A DNA stretch of 64,000 nucleotides. Origin: Sphingomonas sp. OV641 (GTDB lineage Bacteria; Pseudomonadota; Alphaproteobacteria; Sphingomonadales; Sphingomonadaceae). Each line of letters begins with the position of its first letter. Within the stretch, counting starts at the first letter, position 1. The translations under genes were made by a program, and so were the position numbers. The DNA lies in contig NZ_FNZB01000004.1 in the NCBI RefSeq assembly GCF_900109205.1, positions 124,001-188,000 of the forward strand, in the 5' to 3' direction. A model generated the notes under the pieces. It saw nothing but the letters and a program-made list of their open reading frames with translations, did not search any database and had not been told where the DNA came from. This document shows positions 25,950 through 34,389 of this stretch, piece after piece.

Positions 25950-27416
25950 ATGGCGACGATCGCGGCTGAGCTGAGCGATGTTCCCCCCGAACGGCAGCGC
26001 GCCGGCCTGCCGCTGGGCACAAAGGTCGCGCATGGCACCGGCGCCATGGCCAATGGCTCGCTGATCTATCTGCGTTCGCTTTTGCTGTTGTTTTACAGTC
26101 AGGTGGTCGGGCTGGAGGCATGGATGGTCAGCCTCGCGCTCGCCATCGTGATCGCCTGCGATGCGGTGTGGGATCCGGCGATCGGCCATTTTTCCGACAA
26201 TCTCCGCTCGCGCTGGGGGCGCCGGCATACGCTGATGTTCGCCGCGCCGGTGCCGGTCGCGATCCTCTGCGCAATGCTGTGGAATCCGCCGGTCGGCCTG
26301 TCGTCGGGCGCCACCTTCGCCTGGCTCCTCGGCAGTGCGCTGGTGCTGAACTTTACCTTCAGCCTCTATGAGGTGCCGGCCAATGCGCTGACGCCGGAGC
26401 TGGCGCCGGGCTATCATGTGCGCACCAATCTGCTCGCCTGGCGCTGGGTGCTGGGGACGGGCGGCGCGATGATCACCGCCTTTCTCGGCCTCGGCTGGTT
26501 TCTCTCGCCGGAGCAAGGCGCGGTGGGGCAGCTGGTGCGGGAGGGCTATGGCCGGCTGGGGATCGCCGCGGCGCTGCTGATGCTGGCGGCGATGCTGATC
26601 AACGCCTTTGGCACGCGGCGCTATCGCGGCGCGCTTTATGAGCCGCCCGAAAGCACCGGCGGCATCGGCAAGTCGTTGAAAGAGGCGGTGGAAACGCTGC
26701 GCAATCGCAACATGGCGGTGGCGGTGATCGCCGGCGCGCTGGCCGGTATCGGCTTTGGCATCCGCACCGTGCTGGAGGCCTATATCGCCACCTTCATCTG
26801 GGGCCTGCCCGCCTCCGCCCTGTTGCTGACGACGGTGGCCGGCTTCGTCGCCACGCCGATCGGCGCGATCGTGGGCGCGATGCTGTCCCGCCGCCATGGC
26901 AAGAAGCGCGCCTGCATGGGCCTGTTCTTCGTCGGCACGATCCTTACCAACATGCCGCTGCTGCTGCGCTTGTCCGGGGTTTTCTTCGCCAATGGCGATC
27001 CGCTGCTGCTGCCCACCTTGGTCGGCTTCGCCTTTGTTTCCGCCGTCTTTTATTACGGCGGCTTCGTGCTGGTCAGTTCCATGATCGCGGACATCGTGGA
27101 GGATGCGCAGGCGCGGACGGGCCGGCGGTCGGAAGGGCTGATCACTTCCGCCGACCAGTTCATCCAGAAGATCATCACCGCGATGGGCACGGTGCTGGGC
27201 GGCGCGCTGCTCACCCTCATTGCCTTTCCCCGCAAGGCGCTGCCGGGCCAGGTGCCGGCGGAGACGCTGGCGGCGCTCGGCTGGACCTTCCTGGTACTGG
27301 TGACGACGCTCAGCTTCCTGTCGATCGCAATCTGGAAATTCTACCGCATCGACCGGGAGGGGCATGAGGCACGGCTGACCGCGCTTGACGTGCCGGAGGT
27401 GCGCGGCGCGGCCTGA
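25950..27416 (+). CDS. MFS transporter of the glycoside-pentoside-hexuronide (GPH) type
   Basis: A 488-residue protein with twelve hydrophobic segments; ATG 25950 follows AAGGAG. The cytoplasmic loop DAVWDPAIGHFSDNLRSRWGRRHTLM (residues about 68-93) is the GPH hallmark, with the D-P-x-x-G-x-x-S-D and R-W-G-R-R motifs also seen in MelB-like symporters. ADIVEDAQARTGRRSEGL near residue 382 is the matching loop in the second half. It would carry a sugar or glycoside with a cation across the inner membrane. No glycosidase or sugar-catabolic gene is close, so the substrate is open. Confidence 0.87.
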   Translation: MATIAAELSDVPPERQRAGLPLGTKVAHGTGAMANGSLIYLRSLLLLFYSQVVGLEAWMVSLALAIVIACDAVWDPAIGHFSDNLRSRWGRRHTLMFAAPVPVAILCAMLWNPPVGLSSGATFAWLLGSALVLNFTFSLYEVPANALTPELAPGYHVRTNLLAWRWVLGTGGAMITAFLGLGWFLSPEQGAVGQLVREGYGRLGIAAALLMLAAMLINAFGTRRYRGALYEPPESTGGIGKSLKEAVETLRNRNMAVAVIAGALAGIGFGIRTVLEAYIATFIWGLPASALLLTTVAGFVATPIGAIVGAMLSRRHGKKRACMGLFFVGTILTNMPLLLRLSGVFFANGDPLLLPTLVGFAFVSAVFYYGGFVLVSSMIADIVEDAQARTGRRSEGLITSADQFIQKIITAMGTVLGGALLTLIAFPRKALPGQVPAETLAALGWTFLVLVTTLSFLSIAIWKFYRIDREGHEARLTALDVPEVRGAA

Positions 27417-27419
27417 GCG

Positions 27420-27935
27420 TCAGCCAATCTCCCGCGTCATCCATTTCGCCGCCGGGCCATAGCCCGCGACCTTGGCGGCGAGCGCGGGCGAACAGGGCGT
27501 CTCCGTGAAGCCGAGCCTGCGCCAGTAATCGGCCGCGCCCTCCACCGCGATCAGCTCGGCACGGTGCAGGCCAAATTTCTCCGCCAGGGTGACGGATGCG
27601 GCCACCAACAGGCCACCCACGCCGGTTCCGCGGCCGAACGGCGCCACGGCGAGGTCATGGATGAACAGCACTTCCATCGCTGCATGGCGTGGCAAGATCG
27701 TGCCGACAGCAGGCGGCGCGGCGCGCGGCCAGCCATGCGCCAGCATGTAGGCGATCAGCGCGCCTTCCCGCGTCGCGGCCAGGCAACAGCTTGCGTCGAT
27801 CTCCAGCCGGCTCAGGAACGCCGCCCGGTCCTCGCGCAGGAACGCGGGGTAGCTCGCCGCCTGGATCGCCAGGGCGTCCGGCAGATCGTCGGGGCAGAAC
27901 GGGCGGATCAGGATGGCTGGGTCGGGCGGTGGCAT
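27420..27935 (-). CDS. GNAT-family N-acetyltransferase
   Basis: A 171-residue protein with the GNAT fold: IRPFCPDDLPDALAIQ at the N-terminus, VLFIHDLAVAPFGRGTGVGGLLVAAS (residues about 88-113) containing the acetyl-CoA pyrophosphate loop (R-G-x-G-x-G-x-L), and ADYWRRLGFTETP near 135, the classic YxxLGF end. It transfers an acetyl group to an amine; the acceptor is unknown. It converges with the transporter gene, separated by three bases. Confidence 0.85.
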   Translation of the reverse strand: MPPPDPAILIRPFCPDDLPDALAIQAASYPAFLREDRAAFLSRLEIDASCCLAATREGALIAYMLAHGWPRAAPPAVGTILPRHAAMEVLFIHDLAVAPFGRGTGVGGLLVAASVTLAEKFGLHRAELIAVEGAADYWRRLGFTETPCSPALAAKVAGYGPAAKWMTREIG

Positions 27936-27982
27936 GGCTGGGAAATCTGCTGATGGGTCAGGCGCTTAGGACTAGGTTCACC

Positions 27983-28093
27983 TGTGGATAACCTTGTGGA
28001 TAACGCGAGGAGAAGCATGTGGAAAGACTGTGGAGTGGCGGTGGACGCAGCGTGGAAAGGCTGCGGACAGGGCTGTGGATGGAATGTGGATTG
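27983..28093 (+). promoter_or_regulatory. Cluster of DnaA-box-like sites
   Basis: Two perfect TGTGGATAA boxes (27983-27991 and 27995-28003; reverse complement TTATCCACA) stand 12 bases apart, and four related TGTGGANNN sites follow in the same direction at 28018, 28029, 28074 and 28085. This is a dense, one-directional array in the intergenic region between two divergent genes. It could be a DnaA-titration or DnaA-regulated promoter site. The neighbours are not those of a known alphaproteobacterial replication origin, so I do not call it oriC. Confidence 0.55.
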
Positions 28094-28153
28094 TGTTGTT
28101 GCGCGGACCCGATCGCCGCGCCCGTGGGTTGATGCGGCTTGATGGAGGACAGG

Positions 28154-28321
28154 ATGCAAGACGATCGCGCAGCCGGCAAAAAGCCGCAGGAACAAGACGA
28201 TACCCGCCCGCAGCAGGCGGGGGAGGGCGGCACGACCCGCTTCGGCATGGAGGATGGCGACAACACGGACGTGCCAGCCACCGGGATCGATCCGGCCGCG
28301 CAGTCGAAGCCGCCGGCCTGA
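28154..28321 (+). CDS. Small acidic, disordered hypothetical protein
   Basis: A 55-residue frame starting at ATG 28154 with GGAGG ten bases upstream (an ATG at 28142 is an alternative). Composition is rich in Asp, Glu, Gln, Gly and Pro, with no hydrophobic core, so it is probably disordered. I do not recognise a family. It sits between the DnaA-box-like array and the aldehyde oxidase genes. Confidence 0.45.
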   Translation: MQDDRAAGKKPQEQDDTRPQQAGEGGTTRFGMEDGDNTDVPATGIDPAAQSKPPA

Positions 28322-28424
28322 AATCGGAGCGCAATCGGCCTCAAACGGCCAAGTGCCCGATATCGCGCAGCCTTTCGCACGCTCGCCCGTTCGGGCTCCC
28401 AATGGCACAAGCGAAGGACCAGCG

Positions 28425-28484
28425 ATGAGCGACACCAAAGGGCGCGCCTGCAAGCACGCCGGCAAGACCGGGGCGCAGGCATGA
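28425..28484 (+). CDS. Possible 19-residue leader peptide overlapping the aldehyde oxidase operon
   Basis: ATG 28425, behind GAAGGA, opens a basic 19-residue frame (MSDTKGRACKHAGKTGAQA) whose stop overlaps the ATG of the next gene as ATGA. Such coupling implies translation of the short frame helps start the (2Fe-2S) subunit. Whether the peptide itself has a role is unknown. Confidence 0.4.
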   Translation: MSDTKGRACKHAGKTGAQA

Positions 28485-29014
28485 ACGAGGCCGTCACGCT
28501 GGATCGCACCGCCGCGCAGCGCGTCGCCGCCGACCCGATCGGCACCCTGCCGCTGCGCCTTTCCATCAACGGCGAGGCGCGCCGGCTGCAGGTGGAGCCC
28601 TGGACGACGCTGCTCGACCTGCTGCGCGACAAGCTTGATCTCACTGGGTCCAAAAAGGGCTGCGATCACGGCCAGTGCGGCGCGTGCACGGTGCTGATCG
28701 ACGGCAAGCGGATGAATTCCTGCCTGAAACTCGCCGTCACGCTGGACGGGTGCGAGGTGACGACGATCGAGGGGCTGGGCCAGCCGGGCAAGCTCCACCC
28801 GCTGCAGAGCGCCTTCATCGAGCATGACGCGTTCCAGTGCGGCTATTGCACGCCGGGCCAGATCTGCTCCGCGCAGGGGCTGATCAACGAAGGCCATGCG
28901 CACAGCCGCGACGAGGTGCGCGAGCAGATGAGCGGCAACCTGTGCCGCTGCGGCGCCTATCCCAACATCGCCGATGCGGTGCTGGAGGTTCTGAGCACGG
29001 AGAAGCCGGCATGA
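28481..29014 (+). CDS. paoA: Aldehyde oxidase/xanthine dehydrogenase family, [2Fe-2S] subunit (PaoA-like)
   Basis: A 177-residue protein with two [2Fe-2S] sites. The plant-type ferredoxin site is CDHGQCGACTVLIDGKRMNSC (first Cys near residue 64) and the second, helical site is CGYCTPGQIC with CRCGAYPNI near residue 150. It transfers electrons between the molybdenum cofactor and FAD. E. coli PaoA carries a Tat signal; none is present here, so this complex is probably cytoplasmic. The start overlaps the short upstream frame, and its stop overlaps paoB by ATGA, so the three subunit genes are translated as one coupled unit. Confidence 0.9.
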   Translation: MNEAVTLDRTAAQRVAADPIGTLPLRLSINGEARRLQVEPWTTLLDLLRDKLDLTGSKKGCDHGQCGACTVLIDGKRMNSCLKLAVTLDGCEVTTIEGLGQPGKLHPLQSAFIEHDAFQCGYCTPGQICSAQGLINEGHAHSRDEVREQMSGNLCRCGAYPNIADAVLEVLSTEKPA

Positions 29015-30024
29015 TCCGCTTCGACTACCAGCGGCCCGGCGCCACGGCCGATGCGATTGCCGCCGGACGCGACGACCATGCCGCCTATCTCGCCGGCGGC
29101 ACCAACCTCGTTGATCTGATGAAGGAAAATGTCGCCCGCCCGTTGCAGGTGATCGACATCAATCACCTGCCGCTGCGCGCGATCGAAGCGCGCGAGGGCG
29201 GCGGGCTGCGGCTCGGCGCGCTCGCCACCAATGCCGACACCGCTTACCATCCGGAGGTGCAGGCGCGCTATCCGCTGCTCGCCTCCGCGATCCTCGCCGG
29301 CGCCTCGCCGCAGCTGCGCAATGCCGCGACCAACGGCGGCAACCTCAACCAGCGGACGCGCTGCTATTATTTCTATGACGTGCACACCCCCTGCAACAAG
29401 CGGCGTCCCGGCGAGGGCTGCGGCGCGATTGGGGGCGTGAACCGGATCCATGCCATCCTGGGCGCGAGCGACCAGTGCATCGCCACGCATCCGTCCGACA
29501 TGTGCGTGGCGCTCGCCGCGCTGGAGGCGGAGGTGCAGGTGAGCGGGCCGGATGGCGAGCGCACGATCCCCTTCGCCGATTACCACCGCCTGCCCGGCGA
29601 CGAGCCATGGCGCGATAACAACCTGCGCGCCGGCGAGCTTGTCACCGCAATCGACCTGCCGGCGGAAGGGTTCGCCAGCAACTACACCTATCTGAAGCTG
29701 CGCGACCGCCTGTCCTACGCCTTTGCCCTGGTGTCGGTCGCGGTGGCCCTGAAGATGGAGGATGGCGAGATCGCCGAGGCGCGCGTGGCGCTGGGCGGGG
29801 TCGCGCACAAACCGTGGCGCGTGCCGGAGGCGGAGCGCCTGCTGCGCGGCGAGCGGCCGGGCGAAGATGCCTTTCGCGCCGTGGCGGAGGCGATGCTGAA
29901 GGGCGCGCGCGGCCAGGGCGAGAATGATTTCAAGATCGGCCTGGCCCGGCGCGCCATCGTGCGCGCGCTGGCGCAGGCCGCAGCGGGCACGCCGCAATCG
30001 CAAACCGACAAGCGCATCGTCTGA
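29011..30024 (+). CDS. paoB: Aldehyde oxidase/xanthine dehydrogenase family, FAD subunit (PaoB-like)
   Basis: A 337-residue protein. AYLAGGTNLVDLMKENV (near residue 25) is the FAD-binding loop, and ASPQLRNAATNGGNLNQRTRC (near 100) is the second flavin segment. An insert with CYYFYDVHTPCNKRRPGEGC provides cysteines like those that hold the extra [4Fe-4S] cluster in E. coli PaoB and in 4-hydroxybenzoyl-CoA reductase. It is the middle subunit in the electron path to the final acceptor. The ATG at 29011 overlaps the stop of paoA. Confidence 0.9.
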   Translation: MIRFDYQRPGATADAIAAGRDDHAAYLAGGTNLVDLMKENVARPLQVIDINHLPLRAIEAREGGGLRLGALATNADTAYHPEVQARYPLLASAILAGASPQLRNAATNGGNLNQRTRCYYFYDVHTPCNKRRPGEGCGAIGGVNRIHAILGASDQCIATHPSDMCVALAALEAEVQVSGPDGERTIPFADYHRLPGDEPWRDNNLRAGELVTAIDLPAEGFASNYTYLKLRDRLSYAFALVSVAVALKMEDGEIAEARVALGGVAHKPWRVPEAERLLRGERPGEDAFRAVAEAMLKGARGQGENDFKIGLARRAIVRALAQAAAGTPQSQTDKRIV

Positions 30025-30034
30025 GGAGCAACCC

Positions 30035-32302
30035 ATGAACGCACCGGCCAAGATCGGCATCGGCTCGTCGCTGTCACGGGTGGACGGCGTGGACAAGGTG
30101 ACGGGGCAGGCGAAATATGCCGCCGAATATAACGTGCCCGGTCTGCTGCACGGCGTGGCGGTCAATTCGCGGATCGCCAAGGGCTCGATCCTGTCGATCG
30201 ACGAGGCCGCGGCCCGCGAGGTGCCCGGCGTGGTGGACGTGATCAGCCACCTCAACCGCCCGAAACAGGCTTGGCTCGACCGCAACTGGAAGGACGAGCT
30301 GTCGATCCCCGGCGAGCCGTTCAAGGCATTTCACGACGACACTATCCTGTTCGCCGGCCAGCCGGTCGCGCTGGTGGTGGCGGAGACGTTCGAGGCGGCG
30401 CGCTTCGCCGCCAGCCTGATCGAGGTGCGCTATGAGGAAGAGGCGCACAACATCGACTTCGAGGCCTCGCTGGCCGAGAAGTTCCTGCCGTCGTACATGA
30501 AGCGGCGGAACAATTATCATCCGCCGAAGAACCGCGGCGATGCGGAGGCAGCCTTTGCCGATGCCCCGGTGAAGATGACGGGCGATTATCACCTCGCGCC
30601 CGAACATCACAATCCGATGGAGATGCACGCCTCCACGGTGGAATGGCATGGCGACGGCAAGATCACCGTTTACGACAAGGTGCAGGGATCACAGGGCCCG
30701 CAGGCCTATCTCGCCAGCGCCTTTGGCCTCAGCAAGAAGGACGTCCGTGTCGTCAACGCTTATGTCGGCGGCGGCTTCGGATCGGGGCTGCGGCCGCAAT
30801 GGCAGGTGCAGCTTGCCGTGATGGCGGCGATCCACCTCGAGCGATCGGTGCGGGTGGTGATGACGCGCCAGCAGATGTTCACCCATGCGCACCGCCCCGA
30901 ATGCACCTATTCGGTGCGCCTCGGCGCCGAGCCGGACGGCAAGCTCCAGGCGATGATCCATGACGCGACCACCTCCACATCCCGCTTCGAGAACAACATG
31001 GAGGATATCGTCGTCTGGGGCATGATGAACTACGACTGCCCCAATGCCAGCGGCGAATATACGATCGCGCCGCGCGACACCTATACCTCCGCCGACATGC
31101 GCGCGCCGGGCGCGGCGACGGGCATGGCGCTGTTCGAAATCGCGATGGACGAAATGGCCTATGCCGCCGGCGTCGATCCGCTGGACTTCCGCCTCCTGAA
31201 CTATTCGGAGGTCGATGCGATGAACGGCACGCCCTACACCTCCAAGGCGCTGCGCGAGGCGTATCAGGAGGGCGCGGCGCGCTTCGGCTGGGAGAAGAGA
31301 TCGCCCGCGCCCCGCTCCATGAAGGAAGGGCGCGAGCTGATCGGCTGGGGCATGGCGACGGGCATGTGGGACGCCCAGTTCAGCAAGACCGCGGCGCGCG
31401 CGGTGCTGAGCGCCGACGGCAGGCTGGAGGTCGCCTCGGCCAGCTCCGACATCGGCACCGGCACCTATACGGTGATGGTGCAGGTCGCGGCCGATACGCT
31501 GGGCCTCGCGCCCGAGCAGATCACCGCCAAGCTGGGCGACAGCGACCTGCCCCAGGCACCGGTGGAGGGCGGATCCTGGGCCGCGGCGTCGACCGGCGCG
31601 GCGGTACAGCTTGCCTGCCAGTCAGTGGCGAAGAAGCTGCTGTCGGCGGCGGAGAAGCTCGACGGGCAGCCGTTTCGCGGCGTCAACGGCATCGAGGGGC
31701 TGGAGTTAGCCGGCGGCGAGATGATCCGGCGCGACAATCCCACGATCCGCGCAAGGATCACCGACGTGATGGCCGCCGCCGGGCTGGATGACATCGAGGT
31801 GGAGGAAACCGCCGCACCCGGGATCAGCGACATGGTGTCCATGGCGCGCAAGTCCCGCAACACGCACAGCGCGATCTTCTGCGAAGTGCGGGTGGACGAG
31901 GAGCTGAACCAGGTGCGCGTGACCCGCGTGGTCAATGCCGTCGCCGCCGGCCGGATCATCAACCCCAAGACTGCGCGCAGCCAGATCCTGGGCGGCGTGG
32001 TGATGGGCATGGGCATGGCGCTGCACGAGGAGACGTTCGCGGACACGAAGCTGGGCCGGTGGATGAACCACAATTTCGCCGAATATCACGTGCCCGCCCA
32101 TGCCGATGTGCACGATATCGACGTGATCTTCGTGCACGAGCCCGATCCCGAGGTGTCGCCGCTGGGCGTGAAGGGGCTGGGCGAGATCGGCATCGTCGGC
32201 ACCGCGGCGGCGATCGCCAATGCCATCTATCACGCCACGGGAAAACGCGTGCGCGAACTGCCGATCACCATCGACAAGTTGCTGGAAACGCCCGCCGGGT
32301 GA
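30035..32302 (+). CDS. paoC: Aldehyde oxidase/xanthine dehydrogenase family, molybdenum subunit (PaoC-like)
   Basis: A 755-residue catalytic subunit; ATG 30035 follows GAGGAGCAACCC. It begins with the aldehyde oxidase N-terminal domain (SLSRVDGVDKVTGQAKYAAE) and contains GGGFGSGLRPQWQ near residue 248 and MRAPGAATGMALFEIAMDE near 355, which contact the molybdopterin dinucleotide, and the catalytic glutamate in VKGLGEIGIVGTAAAIANA near 715. The likely reaction is oxidation of aldehydes to carboxylic acids. No paoD/xdhC maturation gene follows directly. Downstream lies a copy of the 155-bp repeat element. Confidence 0.9.
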   Translation: MNAPAKIGIGSSLSRVDGVDKVTGQAKYAAEYNVPGLLHGVAVNSRIAKGSILSIDEAAAREVPGVVDVISHLNRPKQAWLDRNWKDELSIPGEPFKAFHDDTILFAGQPVALVVAETFEAARFAASLIEVRYEEEAHNIDFEASLAEKFLPSYMKRRNNYHPPKNRGDAEAAFADAPVKMTGDYHLAPEHHNPMEMHASTVEWHGDGKITVYDKVQGSQGPQAYLASAFGLSKKDVRVVNAYVGGGFGSGLRPQWQVQLAVMAAIHLERSVRVVMTRQQMFTHAHRPECTYSVRLGAEPDGKLQAMIHDATTSTSRFENNMEDIVVWGMMNYDCPNASGEYTIAPRDTYTSADMRAPGAATGMALFEIAMDEMAYAAGVDPLDFRLLNYSEVDAMNGTPYTSKALREAYQEGAARFGWEKRSPAPRSMKEGRELIGWGMATGMWDAQFSKTAARAVLSADGRLEVASASSDIGTGTYTVMVQVAADTLGLAPEQITAKLGDSDLPQAPVEGGSWAAASTGAAVQLACQSVAKKLLSAAEKLDGQPFRGVNGIEGLELAGGEMIRRDNPTIRARITDVMAAAGLDDIEVEETAAPGISDMVSMARKSRNTHSAIFCEVRVDEELNQVRVTRVVNAVAAGRIINPKTARSQILGGVVMGMGMALHEETFADTKLGRWMNHNFAEYHVPAHADVHDIDVIFVHEPDPEVSPLGVKGLGEIGIVGTAAAIANAIYHATGKRVRELPITIDKLLETPAG

Positions 32303-32353
32303 GCGGGCGCCGCCCGGCGCGGTGCCAAGCGCGTTGAGATAGACCTGCTGCCT

Positions 32354-32509
32354 AGGGTTTGATCCGACCAGATTGATCCGCCGCCCCGGCGAAGGCCGGG
32401 GCCCAGTTGCGCGACAAAGCTGGCAGGCACAGCGGACTTTGCCAACGCCTTCCCACCTGGACCCCGGCCTTCGCCGGGGAGGTGCTTCGAGGAGCCTGGA
32501 TCAAACCTT
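32354..32509. repeat. 155-bp element, copy 2
   Basis: Ends AGGGTTTGATCC and GGATCAAACCTT (11 of 12 complementary), same internal pair of facing hairpins as the copy at 11551-11705, and high identity throughout, including the central GCGCGACAAAGCTGGCAGGC. The gap between paoC and the next gene (32303-32826) otherwise holds a 61-codon open frame without a ribosome site and the hairpin at 32716. Confidence 0.75.
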
Positions 32510-32715
32510 AGTCGACGCCATTGCGTCGAGACCAGCTGAAGCGCGCGCTGTGTGCTAACGCACCGCTTCAACCTAGTGTTGAGGACGCAGCGTCTTTCCG
32601 CCAGGATCTTGTGATTAATCCATCTCAGACCTGGGCCCGACTGCAACTTTCGAAGGTACTGCTTGAAGTCGCCGACTTAACAATCGTTCGTATCAAATCC
32701 GAGTAGCAGAAAAGG

Positions 32716-32749
32716 GAAAGCCGCGTCGAGTTTCCTCTCAGCGGCTTTC
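32716..32749. terminator. Hairpin, probable terminator of the L,D-transpeptidase or paoC transcript
   Basis: GAAAGCCGC (32716-32724) and GCGGCTTTC (32741-32749) form a 9-bp perfect stem with a 16-base loop. Being symmetric, with A/T at the outer end on both sides, it could stop transcription from either direction between two converging genes. Confidence 0.5.
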
Positions 32750-32826
32750 GAGCTGGCAGCACGCTACCAGCGGGTATGAATAGTTGATATGGCTAGCATA
32801 CCTTCATTGCGAGATGCGACGCGGGC

Positions 32827-34290
32827 CTACGGCCCGACGTCCGCGGCGCCGGTCTTCACCTTCATCGACGCCGGGCCCTTGAAGCCGAGCGCCTCGGACA
32901 CGCGGTCATTCCAGCCATAAGGATCGTTGCGCACGATCGGCGCGCCGGATTCGTCGAACAGCACCGTCTGGTACAGCAGCCGGACGGGGATCTGGCGGGG
33001 CAGCTTGACGAAGGTTTCCTTGCCCGTCGCACGGGCCTTGTTCCATTCGTCGAGCACGCCTTCCTGCTCGGCCAGCATCTGCGCGAAGCCGAGCGCGTCC
33101 TCCACGCGGACGCAGCCGTGGCTGCGCGCGCGCTGCACCATGCCGAACAGCGGCTTGGCGGGCGTATCGTGCAGGTAGATGGCGTGTTCGTTCTGCATGT
33201 CGAACTTGACCAGGCCGAGCGAGTTCTTCGGACCCGGCTGCTGCACGATCCAGCCGTCCTTCCAGACCATGTTATTGGCCTTGAGATAGCCGGAGCCCTT
33301 GTTGGCGATCTCCTTGTTCTGGATCGAGCGCGGCACCGTCCAGGTCGGGTTGGCGACGAGGCGGAACATGGGGGAGCCGAGCTGCGGCGTTTCCGTGTCC
33401 GGCTCGCCCACCACCACGCGGCGGCTGTCGACCAGCTTGCCGTCGCGGAAATAGCTGAGCCGCGCGGCGGCGACGTTCACGTCGATGCGGGTGGGCGGCG
33501 GGCTGCGCTCCAGCCAGCGCAGCCGTTCCATGTTCACCGCGATCGCGCGGGCGCGCACGTCATCGGACATGTTGAGGATCGCCAGCGCCTCCGCGCCGAT
33601 CACGCCATCCGGCTCCATGCCGTAATCGGCCTGCATCGTCTTCACCGCCGCGACCATGGCGGGGGTGTAGCTGTTGCCCTGTGCGCCAGATTGTGCGCCG
33701 GCCTGTGATCCGGCCTGCACGGCGGCACGGTCCAGATAATCGAGCGCGACCAGCTGGTTGGCGATCACTGGCAGGCGCGGATCGGTGGCGCCCGGCTTGA
33801 TCAGGTCGCCCGTTTCGGGAACCGCCGGCTTCGCCTGCGCCGGCTGCTTGCGCAGCGCCACATATGCTTCGGACAGGCGGCGGTAATTGGCGTCCTGCGG
33901 CGCGAGGCCGTCGAGCCACTTGCCGACATCGCCGGCGGCGAGCGCGTTCTGCAGGCCCTGTTTCAGATCCACCTTCGGCCGCGCGACGGTATAGACGTCG
34001 TACAGCTTGGTGGGGTCGGTCGCGCCTTGCGCCAGCGCGCCGGCATAAGCGAGCGCCGCCTGGGTCAGCGCCTGTGGGTCATCGCCGCTGACGGCGAAAT
34101 CCTTGCCATCCAGGCCGTGCGCGGCGCGGCCGGCGATGGCCTTGCGCAGCTGGTCGGCGGTGCTGTCACTCCAGCTTGCCTGCTGTGCCGCCTCCGTGCC
34201 GGCGGCGCCGTTTTGCGCTGATTGATCCTGAACGCTGCACCCTGCGAGAAGGGCGATTGCCGATGCGGTGACGACCCAGTTTCTACCCAC
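32827..34290 (-). CDS. L,D-transpeptidase of the YcbB (LdtD-like) type, lipoprotein
   Basis: A 487-residue protein. LLAGC with Cys18 is a lipobox. A peptidoglycan-binding-like helical domain (about 205-245, with MQADYGMEPDGVIGAEALAIL) precedes the YkuD catalytic domain, where H374 and the SHGC motif (Cys393) are the active site. A variable Ala/Gln/Gly-rich region occupies about 150-205. It would form 3-3 crosslinks between peptidoglycan stems or anchor proteins to them in the periplasm. A second, smaller YkuD-type protein is encoded at 46520, so the window has two. It is transcribed alone. Confidence 0.9.
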   Translation of the reverse strand: MGRNWVVTASAIALLAGCSVQDQSAQNGAAGTEAAQQASWSDSTADQLRKAIAGRAAHGLDGKDFAVSGDDPQALTQAALAYAGALAQGATDPTKLYDVYTVARPKVDLKQGLQNALAAGDVGKWLDGLAPQDANYRRLSEAYVALRKQPAQAKPAVPETGDLIKPGATDPRLPVIANQLVALDYLDRAAVQAGSQAGAQSGAQGNSYTPAMVAAVKTMQADYGMEPDGVIGAEALAILNMSDDVRARAIAVNMERLRWLERSPPPTRIDVNVAAARLSYFRDGKLVDSRRVVVGEPDTETPQLGSPMFRLVANPTWTVPRSIQNKEIANKGSGYLKANNMVWKDGWIVQQPGPKNSLGLVKFDMQNEHAIYLHDTPAKPLFGMVQRARSHGCVRVEDALGFAQMLAEQEGVLDEWNKARATGKETFVKLPRQIPVRLLYQTVLFDESGAPIVRNDPYGWNDRVSEALGFKGPASMKVKTGAADVGP

Positions 34291-34389
34291 TTGCTACTCC
34301 CGTGAACTATCAGGGAACGCACGGAAACGCCGCGCGCTCCACGGGATCGAGTCGGGCGGCCGGGCGCGGAGAGGGAAGGTGACGCTGAC

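Noticed and set aside
25458..27365. 635-codon minus-strand frame through the sugar transporter and repeat tract
   Set aside because: Antisense to a complete transporter gene and Gln/Arg/His-rich.
27983..28093. Chromosomal replication origin
   Set aside because: DnaA boxes are present, but there is no AT-rich unwinding region and none of the usual origin neighbours (hemE, maf/coaE, parAB, dnaA, dnaN).
32521..32706. 61-codon frame between paoC and the L,D-transpeptidase gene
   Set aside because: No ribosome site and no family; could be a gene remnant but cannot be supported.
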